A DNA stretch of 64,000 nucleotides. Origin: Salminus brasiliensis (lineage: Eukaryota; Chordata; Actinopteri; Characiformes; Bryconidae). The number at the start of each line of letters is the position of its first letter. Position 1 is the first letter of the stretch. The position numbers were made by a program, and so were the translations under genes. Below the pieces are notes generated by a model. That model was not told the origin of the DNA, ran no database searches, and worked only from the letters and a program-made list of their open reading frames with translations. The stretch lies in NCBI RefSeq assembly GCF_030463535.1, contig NC_132893.1, positions 27,154,782 to 27,218,781 on the forward strand. The letters are read 5' to 3'. Shown piece by piece: positions 10,576-22,059 of this stretch.

Positions 10576-11079
10576 GATTTTAGTTGGGGGGACCATGTTT
10601 GCTTCACAATACTGTGCTTATTCCAAACATTTTAAACCAAATGATCACAACTATTGTAAAACAAGGTCTCAGGTAGTTTTTAAAAAGTCTTTAAAAAGTT
10701 CCCAGTTTACAGCAAGGTTTACATCTCAACCATTGAATTATGTTATTAAACTGGAGAGGTTCTGCTTTAATGGGGTACCTTAAGACAGATAACACTCTAC
10801 TCCACATTCACTGTCATCCTAATTTCTCACTGCGAGCAGTCAAGCTAAAGTGGTACCATCTGCTTTCATCAATAAACCAGTGTAAACACTTCTATACAAA
10901 ATAACCCAAACCAGTTCATGAGATATACCTGGCATAGCACACATATCGTAGAGTTGCTTAAACTTCCCATATTGTATTTTTCTTGTTTGTTACGGGTTTA
11001 TGTGCCACCAACAGTCATTATTTCTGTCTAATCTTTACCTCTCTTTATCTCTTAATTATACGGGCGGTTGTGTTGATTG

Positions 11080-11290
11080 TGCCTTTAAGACAGACATGTC
11101 AATGAACTGTGTTCTGATTGGCTGCCCTGTTTTGCACCTCACCTAAAACAGTCCAGGCTTGTGAATAGACAGAGTGAATAAACTGCTGTCAGCTACTGTC
11201 AGCATATGTTGGTTTTTTTGTGACATCACAAAAACAATGAACTGAAAAGGGTCTTTTTTGCAGCTCCAGTCCGAGGTATAGAGTTTACGG
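11080..11290. repeat. interspersed repeat Y, copy 1
   Basis: Contains TTTTTTTGTGACATCACAA, GAACTGAAAA-GG and TTTTTGCAGCT followed by a TATGGACTG-like end, in the same order as 25,765-25,980. Not recognised by name. Confidence 0.55.
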
Positions 11291-11529
11291 ACTGGGAGTG
11301 AATGGTACATTTTAGAACTTTAACTAAGGATTAGAAAAATAAAGAAAATTCAGATAGGAAAATACACATAGGCAAAAGACAAAGTCAGTATTTCACTACT
11401 ACTCATATTTTATGCCATCATATATTTCCTGTGTTAGTTAAATTAGGGAACTTTTATCATGGTTATTGTCACGTCACATTACACAGGTTTAAAGGTAAGT
11501 GGAAAAATGTTTTACGGTCGTAAAAAAAG

Positions 11530-11770
11530 AACATTACATTACATTACATTTACATTTAAAGCATTTAGCAGACGCTCTTATCCAGAGCGACTTACAAAAG
11601 TGCTTTACCCAAGAAAAACCTTAGCTAGTTAGAATAGACTAATAGTTCAAAGATACCTTTAAGCTTTAGACATTACTAAGCACAAGTCAATAAGGTGACC
11701 ATAGTACTCTGCTATTCATCCAAGAAATGTATAAAATAGAAAGTCTGAGCATTTACACATTAACTTATAC
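11530..11770 (+). repeat. interspersed repeat Z, copy 1
   Basis: Starts with an ATTACATT run, then the teleost motif CATTTAGCAGACGCTCTTA and CCAGAGCGACTTACAAAAG, then TAGCTAGT and AAGCTTTAGA blocks. The same order is seen at 60,352-60,560. Confidence 0.6.
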
Positions 11771-11978
11771 TTTGCATATACACACATTATATACACACTC
11801 TACATATGCTCTATGTGCAATATTGCACTGGTTTGAGCAGTTTAAATGTACAGGTTTTATATAATATGAATTTTGACATTCTTAATACTTTAAGACACTG
11901 GATAGGTGTGGATACAGTGTAGTGTTTGTGGGTGCAGTGTGACTGATCATAGGAGTTCCAGTAAGAAAATGGCTCATT

Positions 11979-12051
11979 TGCCTGAAGAGGGACTTGAACT
12001 CTGGACCCTAAGATTAAAAATCTGATGTTCTACCAACTGAGCTATCCAGGC
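11979..12051 (-). tRNA. tRNA-Lys(TTT)-like sequence, probably a pseudogene
   Basis: 73 bases fold as a tRNA on the minus strand. Acceptor GCCTGGA pairs with TTCAGGC (one G-T). The D arm has A-box-like TAGCTCAGTTGG, the anticodon loop reads TTTTTAA (TTT), and the T loop is TTCAAGT. It closely resembles vertebrate tRNA-Lys. I count a mismatch in the D stem, one in the anticodon stem and two in the T stem, so it is more likely a decayed copy or SINE-related than a working gene. Pol III boxes A and B are mostly kept. No clear T-run terminator follows at once. Confidence 0.65.
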
Positions 12052-12344
12052 CCAATGGATCAAAAGTCTATCATGCACTTTATTAGTATTTATTGACGTG
12101 GCCTTTTCATTGTTTAACTTAAATCAAATGCTGGGGGTTGCCTTACACAAGCTTATACAAGCTTCTCACATTTGGTTTTTGGGATTTTAGCCCATTCGTC
12201 TTCACAAAACTGGCGTTATTCTGTCGAGTTTGTTGTTAGCTTTGCTGGAATATGCCTTTTCAGTTCAGCCCACAAATTATATTAATATATATTATTATAT
12301 ATATTATTAAAATTATAGGATTCAGGTCAACTAGATTCAATTCA

Positions 12345-12573
12345 ATTAAAAAATATAGTGCCTTTCATAACAAATGCTGTCACAAAGTGCTTTACAGAGA
12401 TCCAGGACCACGCCTCTTATGAACAAGCACCACAACGTGGCAAGGAAAAACTCCCTCATACTAAGAGGAAAAAACCTTGTCAAGAAACCAAGACTCAGTC
12501 AGAGGAACCCATCTGCCTTAGGTGGACCCACACAGCACAAGCAAACAAACAAATAACATTACTCAAAGACCTA
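12345..12573. repeat. teleost interspersed repeat fragment
   Basis: Holds GCTGTCACAAAGTGCTTTAC, AGAGATCCAGGACC, CAAGGAAAAACTCCCT and GAGGAACCCATC, a word order common in fish genomes. The short open frame here is a by-product. It abuts the minisatellite on the right. Confidence 0.6.
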
Positions 12574-12999
12574 GACAGAGAGATAATGAAAGGCTATAGC
12601 TAATGTAGGAACAGGTTATGAAGTATGAGTGTGAGTAGATGCTGGACAGAGAGATAATGAAAGGCTATAGCTAATGTAGGAACAGGTTATGAAGTATGAG
12701 TGTGAGTAGATGCTGGATAGAGAGATAATGAAAGGCTATAGCTAATGTAGGACCAGGTTATGAAGTATGAGTGTGAGTAGATGCTGGACAGAGAGATAAT
12801 GAAGAGCTATAGCTAATGTAGGACCAGGTTATGAAGTATGAGTGTGAGTAGATGCTGGACAGAGAGATAATGAAGAGCTATAGCTAATGTAGGAACAGGT
12901 TATGAACTATGAGTGTGAGTAGATGCTGGATAGAGAGATAATGAAGAGCTATAGCTAATGTAGAAACAGGTTATGAACTATGAGTGTGAGTAGGTGCTG
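12574..12999. repeat. 71-bp minisatellite, six copies
   Basis: Unit starts GACAGAGAGATAATGAA and ends GAGTGTGAGTAGATGCTG. Starts at 12574, 12645, 12716, 12787, 12858 and 12929: an exact 71-base period with few substitutions, so recently amplified. Confidence 0.97.
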
Positions 13000-13119
13000 G
13001 ACATATGCTCAGTGTTGATGTTAAACCATGCTGATGAAGTATGTGTATGTATATCAATGGAGTGTGGTAGGAGTGGATCATTGCAGAACTCCAAATCAGA
13101 AAAGGGTAATTGCCTGTCC

Positions 13120-13720
13120 AGTACATTTACCTTGTAGTCCTTAAGTCCTTAAATCAGAACATTGAAGGAACACTTCACTTTGGATCATTGTCTGCTGGAT
13201 GACTCACTTGCGACAGTTGAGAAAGATTCAGCTTTCTGGCTCATGCCTTAAGATGTTGCTTCAGTATTTCTACATAAACGTCTTTCTTCATGATGCCATC
13301 CACTTTCTGAAGCGTTCCAGTCCCACTTCTAGCAAAACAGTCCCACAAAATGGTGCTACCACCTCCATGCTTAGATCAAAGGCCTAACCCCTTTTCCTCC
13401 ATCATAGCCCTGATCATTATGGCCAAACAGTTATTATTTGTTTCATATAATCAGAGAACACTCCTTTAAAAGGCCTGGTCTGGCTTTTTTTAATGCCAGT
13501 CTTAAAGAAGGGGCTTCTTTCTTACATGACATGTAGCACTCTCTTAATGGTGGATGTACACACTTTGGTACATGATGCCTCCAGATCCTTCCGTAGTTCC
13601 ATCGAAATTCTTTCAGCCCTGGGACTTAATTTGCGGCTCCGTCCTGAACAATGTGGTCCTTGTGCCGTTGTAGTTGTTATATATTTTCATGCACTTGATT
13701 TTACAGTCATTGGTGGTAAC
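13120..13720 (-). pseudogene. Tc1-like transposase remnant
   Basis: The minus strand reads, in broken frames, a helix-turn-helix-like part near 13,690-13,550 and then a catalytic part with HGGGSTILWDCFARSGTGTL and, after an in-frame stop, NDPK, as in Tc1/mariner DDE transposases. Stops and shifts make it inactive. Ends not resolved. Confidence 0.75.
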
Positions 13721-14894
13721 TTTTGGGGTTTAGAAATTGCTCCTAAGGAGAAACCAGACTTGTGAAGGTCCACAACTGTTTTCAGAGGCCTTGGCTGCGT
13801 TGAATTGTTGTATTGTATCAAGAGTAAAAAAAGGCAGTGGCTATAAATACAGTCACAAGTGAAACACAGTAGTTTACTGCTAATTTGACAGTTGGCCAAC
13901 CAGAAGTTGGCAAAAATCCATTACATACATTTCTGAAATGTCTTCAGCTGTGAGTTTAGTGAATGTAACCTTTTAACCCACTGAAAATCTATACTGAATT
14001 AAAGCTGAAATAAATCACTTTACATTGATTAAAAACAGTCCAGGCATGTATTAGCTCTAGATGGCAATAAGGACACTTCCTGTTATGTGCACCCCACCAG
14101 TTTAAATGAAGAAAGAATACTGATATTCAGAATTTAGTGTCAATCAACTTTCTAACCCTGTCTTCAAAGGTGAAAATAAAGCCAGCTTCAGAAAGTATTC
14201 ATTATTATTTAGAGAGTGTGTTTTCAGTAATGCTGGCTCACACACCATTCCAAAGTGCGATGCCGCTGTGACTCGAGTGTCTTCTGAGTGTCTTCAAAAG
14301 CCTGCTGCCATGCCTGTCAAACTTCATTTGTGTCTTGCATTATAAAATGATGTAAAGGAAAACGTAGGAGCAGACAAAGATCATCATCTGTGGGCCACAT
14401 TTTCTTGGGGCCTCTGAGGACTATTGTCATTCATGTGGGTCACGTGACTTGACCTACATTTTAGAAGCGCCTTTTCTCTGGCTCTATATTTCAGCAGCTT
14501 TTTTGTGCACAGATGTCTTGGGGGAGGCTTTAGAAAGTGTGTGACACATTATCTAACTGCACACCTACGGAGCTTTAAAAAAAAGGTAACCCACTGTTTC
14601 TGGAAGGGGGGGGGGGCAATACACTGTAGTCTGCTAAAAGCAGTTTGATCTATGGTGTAAACTGCAGTGAAACACCAGTGAAAAGTAGATCCAGTAAGGT
14701 TTAAGACCACATAGCAGCACTCTACACTATGATAGGAGTGTCAGACATCTTTTAAGCTAGTTGTTTTAATAGGGCACACCAACATAGTGATGACCCATTA
14801 TATCAGCTCCACTTACCATATAGGAGTGCTGTGTAGTTTTGTAAATATGGACTGTAGTACATTTGTGTCTTTGTATACTCTGTTAGCTTCCTTT

Positions 14895-15262
14895 CACCCT
14901 GTTTAGCAATGGTCAGGACCCTACAGGACCACCACAGAGCAGGTATTATTTGGATGTTGGGTCATTCACAGCACTGACACTGACAGGGTGGTGAGTATGT
15001 TGTGCTGGTACACGAGTGGATCAGACACAGCAGTAAACACGGTGTCCACTCACTGTCCACTCTATTAGACACCCCTACCTAGTTGGTCCAGCTTGTAGAT
15101 GTAAAGTTAGAGACAGAAGCACATCTGGTGCTGCACAGTTTGGGTTGGTCAGCCTCTAGCCCTTTATCAGTGGTCACAGGCTGCTGCCCACAGGATGCTG
15201 TTGGCTGGATATATCTGGTTGGTGGACTATTGTCAGGCCCTGACCACTGAAGAACAGGCTAA
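14895..15262. mobile_element. palindromic MITE remnant (fish foldback element)
   Basis: Contains GACCACCACAGAGCAGGTAT, GAGTGGATCAGACACAGCAG, CACTCTATTAGACACC, TAGTTGGTCCAGCTTGTAGA and TGGTGGACTATTGTC. These words belong to a long hairpin-type non-autonomous element common in otophysan fish. Arms have diverged and the ends are ragged. Confidence 0.65.
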
Positions 15263-15730
15263 TGAAATATGTAGAGACACAGATGGACACCTGCTCATCC
15301 ATTGCTTCTTCTGAAATCAATGGTCCTTATGCTGCTTTTGTTGGAGTACCTGTCTCTATTGTCCAGGAATAGCTTTCTACTAAATCTTGGAGGAGCATTG
15401 CTGTGAGGATGTGATTGCATTCAGCAACAAGAGCATTAGTGAGGTCAGGATGTTGGATGTTGGATCTCTCTATCTCATCTTCAACAAAAGTATTGGATAA
15501 AGGACCATCATTCCAGAGAGCACAGTTCCACTGCTCCACAGCTCAATGCTAGGGGGCTTTATACCCCTCTAGCCCACTCCTGGCATTAGGCATGGTGCTT
15601 ATGTTCATCTGATCCAGAGAATCCTAGTCCTTACTTAGGTACTAGACAAGCTGTGTGTCAGCCATAGAGGCAACTTAAGACAGCTAAATGCATTCATTAA
15701 AAGGGGTGTCCACAAACATACGGTTATCTA
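15262..15730 (+). mobile_element. Tc1-derived MITE, copy 1
   Basis: Same body as 17,489-17,952: CACCTGCTCATCCATTGCTTC, GTTGGAGTACCTGTCTCTA, GTGAGGATGTGATTGCATTC, CCACTGCTCCACAGCTCAATG and GGGGTGTCCACAAACAT. Left inverted repeat lost; right end degraded. Confidence 0.75.
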
Positions 15731-16361
15731 AAAATGAAGTCAGGTGGTATGCTAAATAATATTTATTAGGGATAAATGTGCAAAAATCGTGACTTTATAA
15801 CATCCTCAGTTGCTAACGCTGTTACACATGATAATGATTAACAAAGAAAGCCTGTCTATGTGGGAAGCGAATGTTTATTAATGATGAAAATTAGTATAAT
15901 GAGTATGACTTGCATATCAATTTATAGCCTTAAACTCTGTAAGATATGATGCGGGAGTATGTATCTGGCCTCAAGACAACATTATTACAGATTTGAATAA
16001 ATAGAGCAGCAGTTGCTAAAATATTATGAAATCTCAGCACCTCAGTAGCTCCATTTTTCCAGGAGCTCACCAACATTTTCAATCTTTAGGTCAAATCCTA
16101 TGTCAAATGTCATTTCCAGGATTTTTTCACTACTGAAAAAATAGCACATTTTCATTTTTCCCTGGGTTTCCAGCATGTGTGGGACCGGAAAAGGAAAATC
16201 TCGTTTTCATTGTTTATTTAAAAATGAATAATAAACAAAAAGCTGTCTGCAGCCACACAGGTCTTGAAAATGAAAATAATGTAACAATGACTATAAAATT
16301 GTTTGTACATTTAAAAGCAAATATGTTAGTATATAGTTTAACACATATAAAAAAAGAAAAA

Positions 16362-16757
16362 CAGGACTTCAATATACAGTATATACAGGACTTCAATATA
16401 CAGTATATACAGGACTATATATACAGTATATACAGGACTATATATGCAGTATATACAGGACTTTATATGCAGTATATACAGGACTATATATACAGGACTT
16501 CAATATACAGTATATACAGGACTTTATATGCAGTATATACAGGACTATATATACAGGACTTCAATATACAGTATATACAGGACTTTATATGCAGTATATA
16601 CAGGACTATATATACAGTATATACAGGACTATATATACAGTATATACAGGACTTCAATATACAGTATATACAGGACTTTATATGCAGTATATACAGGACT
16701 ATATATCCAGTATATACAGGACTATATATGCAGTATATACAGGACTTTATATACAGT
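16362..16757. repeat. AT-rich minisatellite with 23-24 bp unit
   Basis: Unit CAGGACTATATATACAGTATA with variants (CAGGACTTCAATATACAG, CAGGACTTTATATGCAG) and shorter 14-base units. Long open frames run through it in all three plus frames because the unit lacks stops; they are not genes. Confidence 0.96.
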
Positions 16758-17488
16758 ATGTAAAGCTATCTGTACTTTCGCAGGGACAGGATTTGTGTAC
16801 TCTCTCCAATCCTGGTGGCAGCTTTAAAAATCTGTGTTTACCTTTCAGCCAATATCGTTTTCAGGTTTCTCAGAAAGAAAAATATATTTTCAAGGAATTA
16901 TTTTAAATCTATTTGGTCTACGGAATCTCCCTCATATTTACGGAAACCTGCTTCTCGTTGTAGGTTATTTCATGGTAAACACTGTTGTCACAAGTCCAGG
17001 CTCTGGTCCACGATATGTCCTGGCTCCGCATGTTCTCCCCTCTAAGGCACCTGGAGCCAGTGCATGTCCTCTTCTGCCAGACCTGCAGGCTTCTGGTGAT
17101 TACAAACAACAGCCAGAAGGGGTCTCCAAGCAGCCAACACAGAAAGCTGAACCTTATATGAGCTGGGATAGTGTGACCCCCTCAGTATGCATCTGCACCT
17201 GCAGCATGAAGAACAGAGCCACCACCGCCACGTAGAACAGCAGAATGGGTCATCTCAAATCCTAGGATGACCCTTTTGCGCTGGATCCACAAGGCCCGCC
17301 AGCATGACCATGACCAGAACCAGAGTGGTGGTTCCCTCCAGCGGGAGCAGAGAGTAGTAGTAGTAGCTGGCCTGAGGTTGGGGAGCCCACTAAGACACAA
17401 GCCATTTGCAAGTAACAGAGGGGGCAGGACATAAAGAGACCTGGTTACAATAAAAATTTTGTGGGGCATGAATGGATAAAGCCAGCTA

Positions 17489-17952
17489 CACTATATGGAC
17501 ATAAGTATTGGGACACTTGCTCATTCATTGGTTCATCTGAAATCAAGGGTATTATTAAATACCTTTTGTTGGAGTGGCTGTCTCTAACGTCCAGGGAACA
17601 AGGCTTTGTATTAGATTTTAGAGAATTGCTGTGAGGATTTGATTGCATACAGCGACAAGAGCATTAATGAGGGCAGGATGTTGGATGATCACCACCCCAC
17701 CTCATCCCCAACTCCCCAGCTCATCCCAAAAGTCTCAGATGGAGCACCAACCATCATTCCAGAGAACGAAGCTTCACTGCTCCACAGCTCAATGCTTGGG
17801 GGCTTCTTATCCCTCTAGCCCACATCTGGCATTCTATTAGCAATAGATCTACAGTGTATGCATTTGCACATCTGTGTCAGCAATGGGTGCAACTCGAAGT
17901 AGCTGAATGCATTCATTAGAAGGGGTGTCCACAAACATTTGACCATATAGTG
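17489..17952 (+). mobile_element. Tc1-derived MITE, complete copy 2 (464 bp)
   Basis: Perfect terminal inverted repeats CACTATATGG and CCATATAGTG, TA on the left flank. Non-coding body shared with five other copies in this window. Best preserved copy. Confidence 0.85.
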
Positions 17953-18090
17953 AATATTATAGTTGCAACAGAATTATTATAAATAATATATAAATAATAT
18001 TTAGAGGCACCTTTGTCCAAATGGTTTTTGTGTTGGTCAGTATTTTAAGGTGTCATAGAATGCATTTATTTTAACTTTGAGGAAATTGTA

Positions 18091-18171
18091 AAGGTGCACG
18101 TATTTGTCACTGCATAGTGTACACTGTACAGCGAAATGTGTCCTCCACATTTAACCCATCTGTGGTAGTGA

Positions 18172-18202
<31 letters not shown>

Positions 18203-18343
18203 AACTAGGGGCAGCCAACTCCAGCACCCGGGGAGCAGAGAAGGTAAAGGGCCTTGCTCTAGGGCCCAACAGTGGCAGCTTGCTGAGCCCACAACCCTGT
18301 TATCGATAGCCCGGAGCTCTAACCGCTGAGCCACCACTGCCCC
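18091..18343 (-). mobile_element. tRNA-derived SINE, family A
   Basis: On the minus strand a head GGCAGTGGTGGCTCAGCGGT with A-box GGTTAGAGC leads to GCTGCCACTGTTGGGCCCT, GCTCCCCGGGTGCTGGAG, a (GT)n tract, GGGTTAAATGTGGAGGACAC and TTTCGCTGTACAGTG. Same layout at 44,409-44,681 and, on the plus strand, 32,165-32,400. Confidence 0.8.
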
Positions 18344-19399
18344 TTGAGCCACTTATAGCTACAGGAGTAGGGGGTTGCACCTTCTAGCAGTCTTCTAGCC
18401 CCAGTAAACAAAAGAAAATAATGTTTTAATCATAGCCAATCCCAGCGTCAGGAAGGACAGCATTAGCCAATGAAAGCTCAGGATGAGAGGGTTTATAATA
18501 CGGGTAGGGGGGAAAAACGCTCCACCTGCAGTGACCGAAAGAGGGCGCCAAAACTGTCTGAAAAAACGTTGTATCGGTGTCAGCGTGGAGCAGCAGAGCA
18601 TAGTCACTTGATCAACGGTGATAAAATAAACTATTAAAAAATGCAATAAAATGTTATAGATTTGTATTTCCCTTATTTTCAAATGCCAGCACTTCTTACT
18701 TATACTCAGATTTACTGTTTATGTTTTACTCATTTACATTTTAACTGCTTTATACAGTATGGGCCATATTTATCATTGCAGTTACTGCCACTTATTACAT
18801 TCATATTAACACTTAACACTTGCTATCTAACATTTTGTAGGTGACTGTATCTGTCATCTCTTTATTATTACGAAGAGTGCACAGAAAAGAGAAGGAGAGA
18901 GTCTTTTGGTTCTTCACGTTTGCTGTCAAAATGAACAGTTTCTTACTTTTTTTTGACATTTTTCACGTTTTTACATATTTGTTTTTGTCCTTTACATTGT
19001 CTGGATATTTTATGATGAATGGACCAACAGAAGTGCTCCAAAAAGACGTAAATAAAATAAAACTGACTTAACAAAAGTTAAGGGGGTTGTCTTCTCTTGT
19101 AAATTTGCCACTTTGGAGATACAAGGTACAAGGTAATGTTCTTTTACTCAAGTTGTTTTTAGTCATATATTTAGTTTTTGTTATCATTTATTATTTAAGT
19201 CATTATTTCACTATGGTAGCAGTACTGTACTGGCTGTAGAATGATGTTAGGCTACTCTACAAATCCCTGTAATTATTAAAAACTCCTCTGGTACCATCAG
19301 AAAATCCTGTAGCCCACAGAGCAAAATGTTCTTCATCATGAGGACTTTTGATGCCTAGAAACAGAAGGTCGCACTTCTCTTTGGGGCTCAACAATGCAT
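18344..19399. other. intergenic; unique AT-rich sequence
   Basis: No coding exon recognised. Two CCAAT words (18,436-18,440 and 18,467-18,471) and TTTATAATA (18,492-18,500) lie in promoter-like order on the plus strand. 18,930-19,140 resembles repeat X. Confidence 0.5.
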
Positions 19400-19405
19400 T
19401 TTATT
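19400..19405 (-). terminator. st8sia4: candidate poly(A) signal of st8sia4
   Basis: First AATAAA on the minus strand downstream of the st8sia4 stop, giving a 3' UTR of about 2.4 kb. An ATTAAA variant occurs near 19,703-19,708. Chosen by position alone. Confidence 0.35.
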
Positions 19406-20249
19406 TTCCCTGTCTAAAATTTCTACAAACATATAAAGTTATTTTTTTGAAAAAAAGTGAACTCAGTTTGAAAGCTGCGATTTTTTAACAAAACAATAAG
19501 TATCAAATTCTCTACAAACAATCCAAATCCTATCACATTCAACATCTTGGTCAGTTGGATTCAAAGTACAAAAAAATAACAATATAAATTACAGAAAAGG
19601 CAAACGTACAAAATTATAACCCTGAAATAAAAACAACAGCAGTTTCCTGTAACAATAAATAGCATGACACACGCCCTACTTCCTCTTTAGCCTTGAAATG
19701 TTTTTAATTAAGAATGTGAGCCATGTTGTAAAAAATCTGCATTTAACCATAAAGTGGTAAAGTTCTAGTCTCGAAAAGACAAGAAACTAAACCGTAACTA
19801 AGGATAAATTCAGTCGTTCTGTGCATGAAATACATACATTACAATATTCAAAGTAGCAAATTTCTGCTGAGATCAAATGAAAATGTCTTTACATTCTTAC
19901 ATATGTACATTACTACAGATAGCAAAATGTCATTCAAATGTCTGAATGAGGAACTGGAAAAGCACCAGAGGCCTGGATACACTGAGCAAAACACAACCAC
20001 TTTTAAAGAAACCCAATTTCATCATGTTTCATGGTGTACTATTTTAGCAGAGGGGCATTTCATTTTTGACTACTGAAGAATCACATCCTAAAACCAAATC
20101 ATGGCATCTGAGAAGTGAAGCAATTCAGTATATCCAGGCCTTAAAAGAACACGAGGAAAAGGACTGGTGCTAAAACATAAACTCAAAGGACAAAAATATT
20201 AGTCATGTGCACCATTTCTTTTCTAATACTTGGTCATCCATGTATTAGC

Positions 20250-20900
20250 CTTAATAACAGCAAGACAGGTAATGATTACACCAGTTTCTTGAGATGGTTT
20301 CGGTCTTTCTTAGCCCAGTCTTCCACTAACCGACTTTCACTGGCTGCCCCTTTCAAGCAGATGGGTTTTGCGGACACTAGCTGAACGCTGCCTACTGGGT
20401 TATAAAATACAGAGAGTAAAGTTTGGTTGAGGAGGGATAATGGCTTGGGGCTGTTTTTCAAGGTTCGGGCTCAACCCCGTAGTTCACGTTAATGCCTCAG
20501 CATGCCCACACTTTTTACACAGTACCTCCAGCTTTGGGGTAACAATTTGCGGAAGACCCTGTCCTGTTTCAGCATGACATGGTCTGATGAGGTTAGTGTG
20601 GAGGATCTCCAGTGGCCTGCAAACTGCCCTAACCGCAACCATTTGTAGTTTTAACAACTTTGGAATAAACTAGAATGTCAACTGAGAGACAGGCTTCCAT
20701 GTGTTGGCCTGATCTCACATATGCTCTTGTGACTGAACGGGTACAAATTGCCACGGACACAGTCCAGAATCTCGATGGATGGTCTTTCCAGAGGTTTGGA
20801 GGCTGTTATAGCCGCAAAGGAGATGGCAGCTTCATACAGTATTAGTGCCCGTGGTTTTTGAAAGGGGATGTCCAGTCAGCTCATATAGGAAGGGTCCAGT
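20250..20900 (+). pseudogene. Tc1-like transposon remnant
   Basis: Plus strand shows broken transposase words: ATGGCTTGGGGCTGTTTTTC (MAWGCFS-like), CTGTCCTGTTTCAGCATGAC (FQHD-like), GAGGATCTCCAGTGGCCTGC, and GGCTGTTATAGCCGCAAAGG near the C-terminus. It resembles common teleost Tc1 elements. Lies in the probable st8sia4 3' UTR, opposite strand. Confidence 0.75.
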
Positions 20901-21776
20901 GTCTACCTTTACACTTCTACGATCTTTACTTCACAGAAGATTGTAACCAAGTATTAGAGAAGAAATTAGGAATGGGACTAATTTCTTTGCTCAGAAGTTT
21001 AAAATCCCAACACCCGCAGGTACAATAAATATGCAGTACATTCCAGAAATATACATACTAGTCTACCCAGACCTTTTAGCATGGCCACCAGTAGCATTAA
21101 CTGAGATCATTTATAGACATATAGTTTGTTACATCATCTGGGCTTAAAAAGAAAAAGAAAAAGAAATATAGCCTACACATTAGTGTAACATTGAATTTTA
21201 AACACAGCCAATTTCAAATGTATGATCTAGACTGGGTATAAAAATAATTTGCACAAAGGCCTCTAAGTCCTAAAAAGTACAGCACTGAAGAACAATACAA
21301 TCAAGGAAACGTTAGATGAAACATTAGGCTCTTTGGGATCATTAAGACATCATCTTTCAGTAGTAACCAGGTTACTGATAGGTGACATTACTGAGAACAG
21401 CCATACTGTAGTACTCCAGTTTGAAAATAACTAACGGGGGTGTGTCACCAAACTACTGCAAGCTATCTTAGCTGTACCTCACTGTTTTTATGCTGTTTTT
21501 ATGCTTGAGAATTCAAGAGCTGAGCTCAGCGATGGGGACTCTCTTACTGAAATATGATGTAGTAGAGCACTTTAAACTCAAAATGTATTTATACCTTTCA
21601 CCACAAGATGTGCAGATTATGCCTTTACAATGTCCAACTGAAGGCAGACTCTGACCCCGAAGCCTCTCAAGTGGTCCAGACACTCAGATATTCAAGGAAG
21701 TGTCACATGACTGATTCTGCTGTCTTTTTGACAGATAGTGGCACAGAGTGGCATAACGTTGACCGAGCGGAGCCCA

Positions 21777-22059
21777 TCAAGCTTGTCTACATTTAGATGT
21801 GGTCAGCTTCAGGGCCCCTTTGACGTGTAACGTTTTCAGGGTCTTGAACTCGAGTGGCATCCTGTGAGGGCCCACGCTGGAGAAGTACCGGTACTTGAGA
21901 GAGTCGTAGTAATGATACTTCACAGCATTTCCATTAGCGTCTTTAGGGAACGGCCAGAATCCATACAGGTGGATCTCATCGCAGAAGCGGGTGGCCATGG
22001 TGTACATCAAGAGTCCAGTGCTGGGGCGCTTGATGTTTACCTTGTTGGTGAGCCAGTAC
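21777..22059 (-). CDS. st8sia4: st8sia4 exon 5 (motifs S, III, VS; stop)
   Basis: 283 nt; [49 protein letters not shown], then [10 protein letters not shown] with the catalytic-motif His and Glu; C-terminus [10 protein letters not shown], stop TGA. 93 residues, as in human. Acceptor TTTGTCAG. Confidence 0.97.

Noticed and set aside
12126..12275. Possible extra Tc1 fragment (TTTTAGCCCATTCGTCTTCA)
   Set aside because: One suggestive phrase only; too little to place a family or boundaries.
12574..12999. CRISPR-like spacing of repeats
   Set aside because: Vertebrate DNA; the whole 71-base unit is repeated, with no variable spacers and no cas genes.
16179..16763. 194-residue open frame with repeated Tyr-Ile-Gln-Asp units
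   Set aside because: It is a translation of the AT minisatellite; other frames are open too, and no start context or homology is seen.
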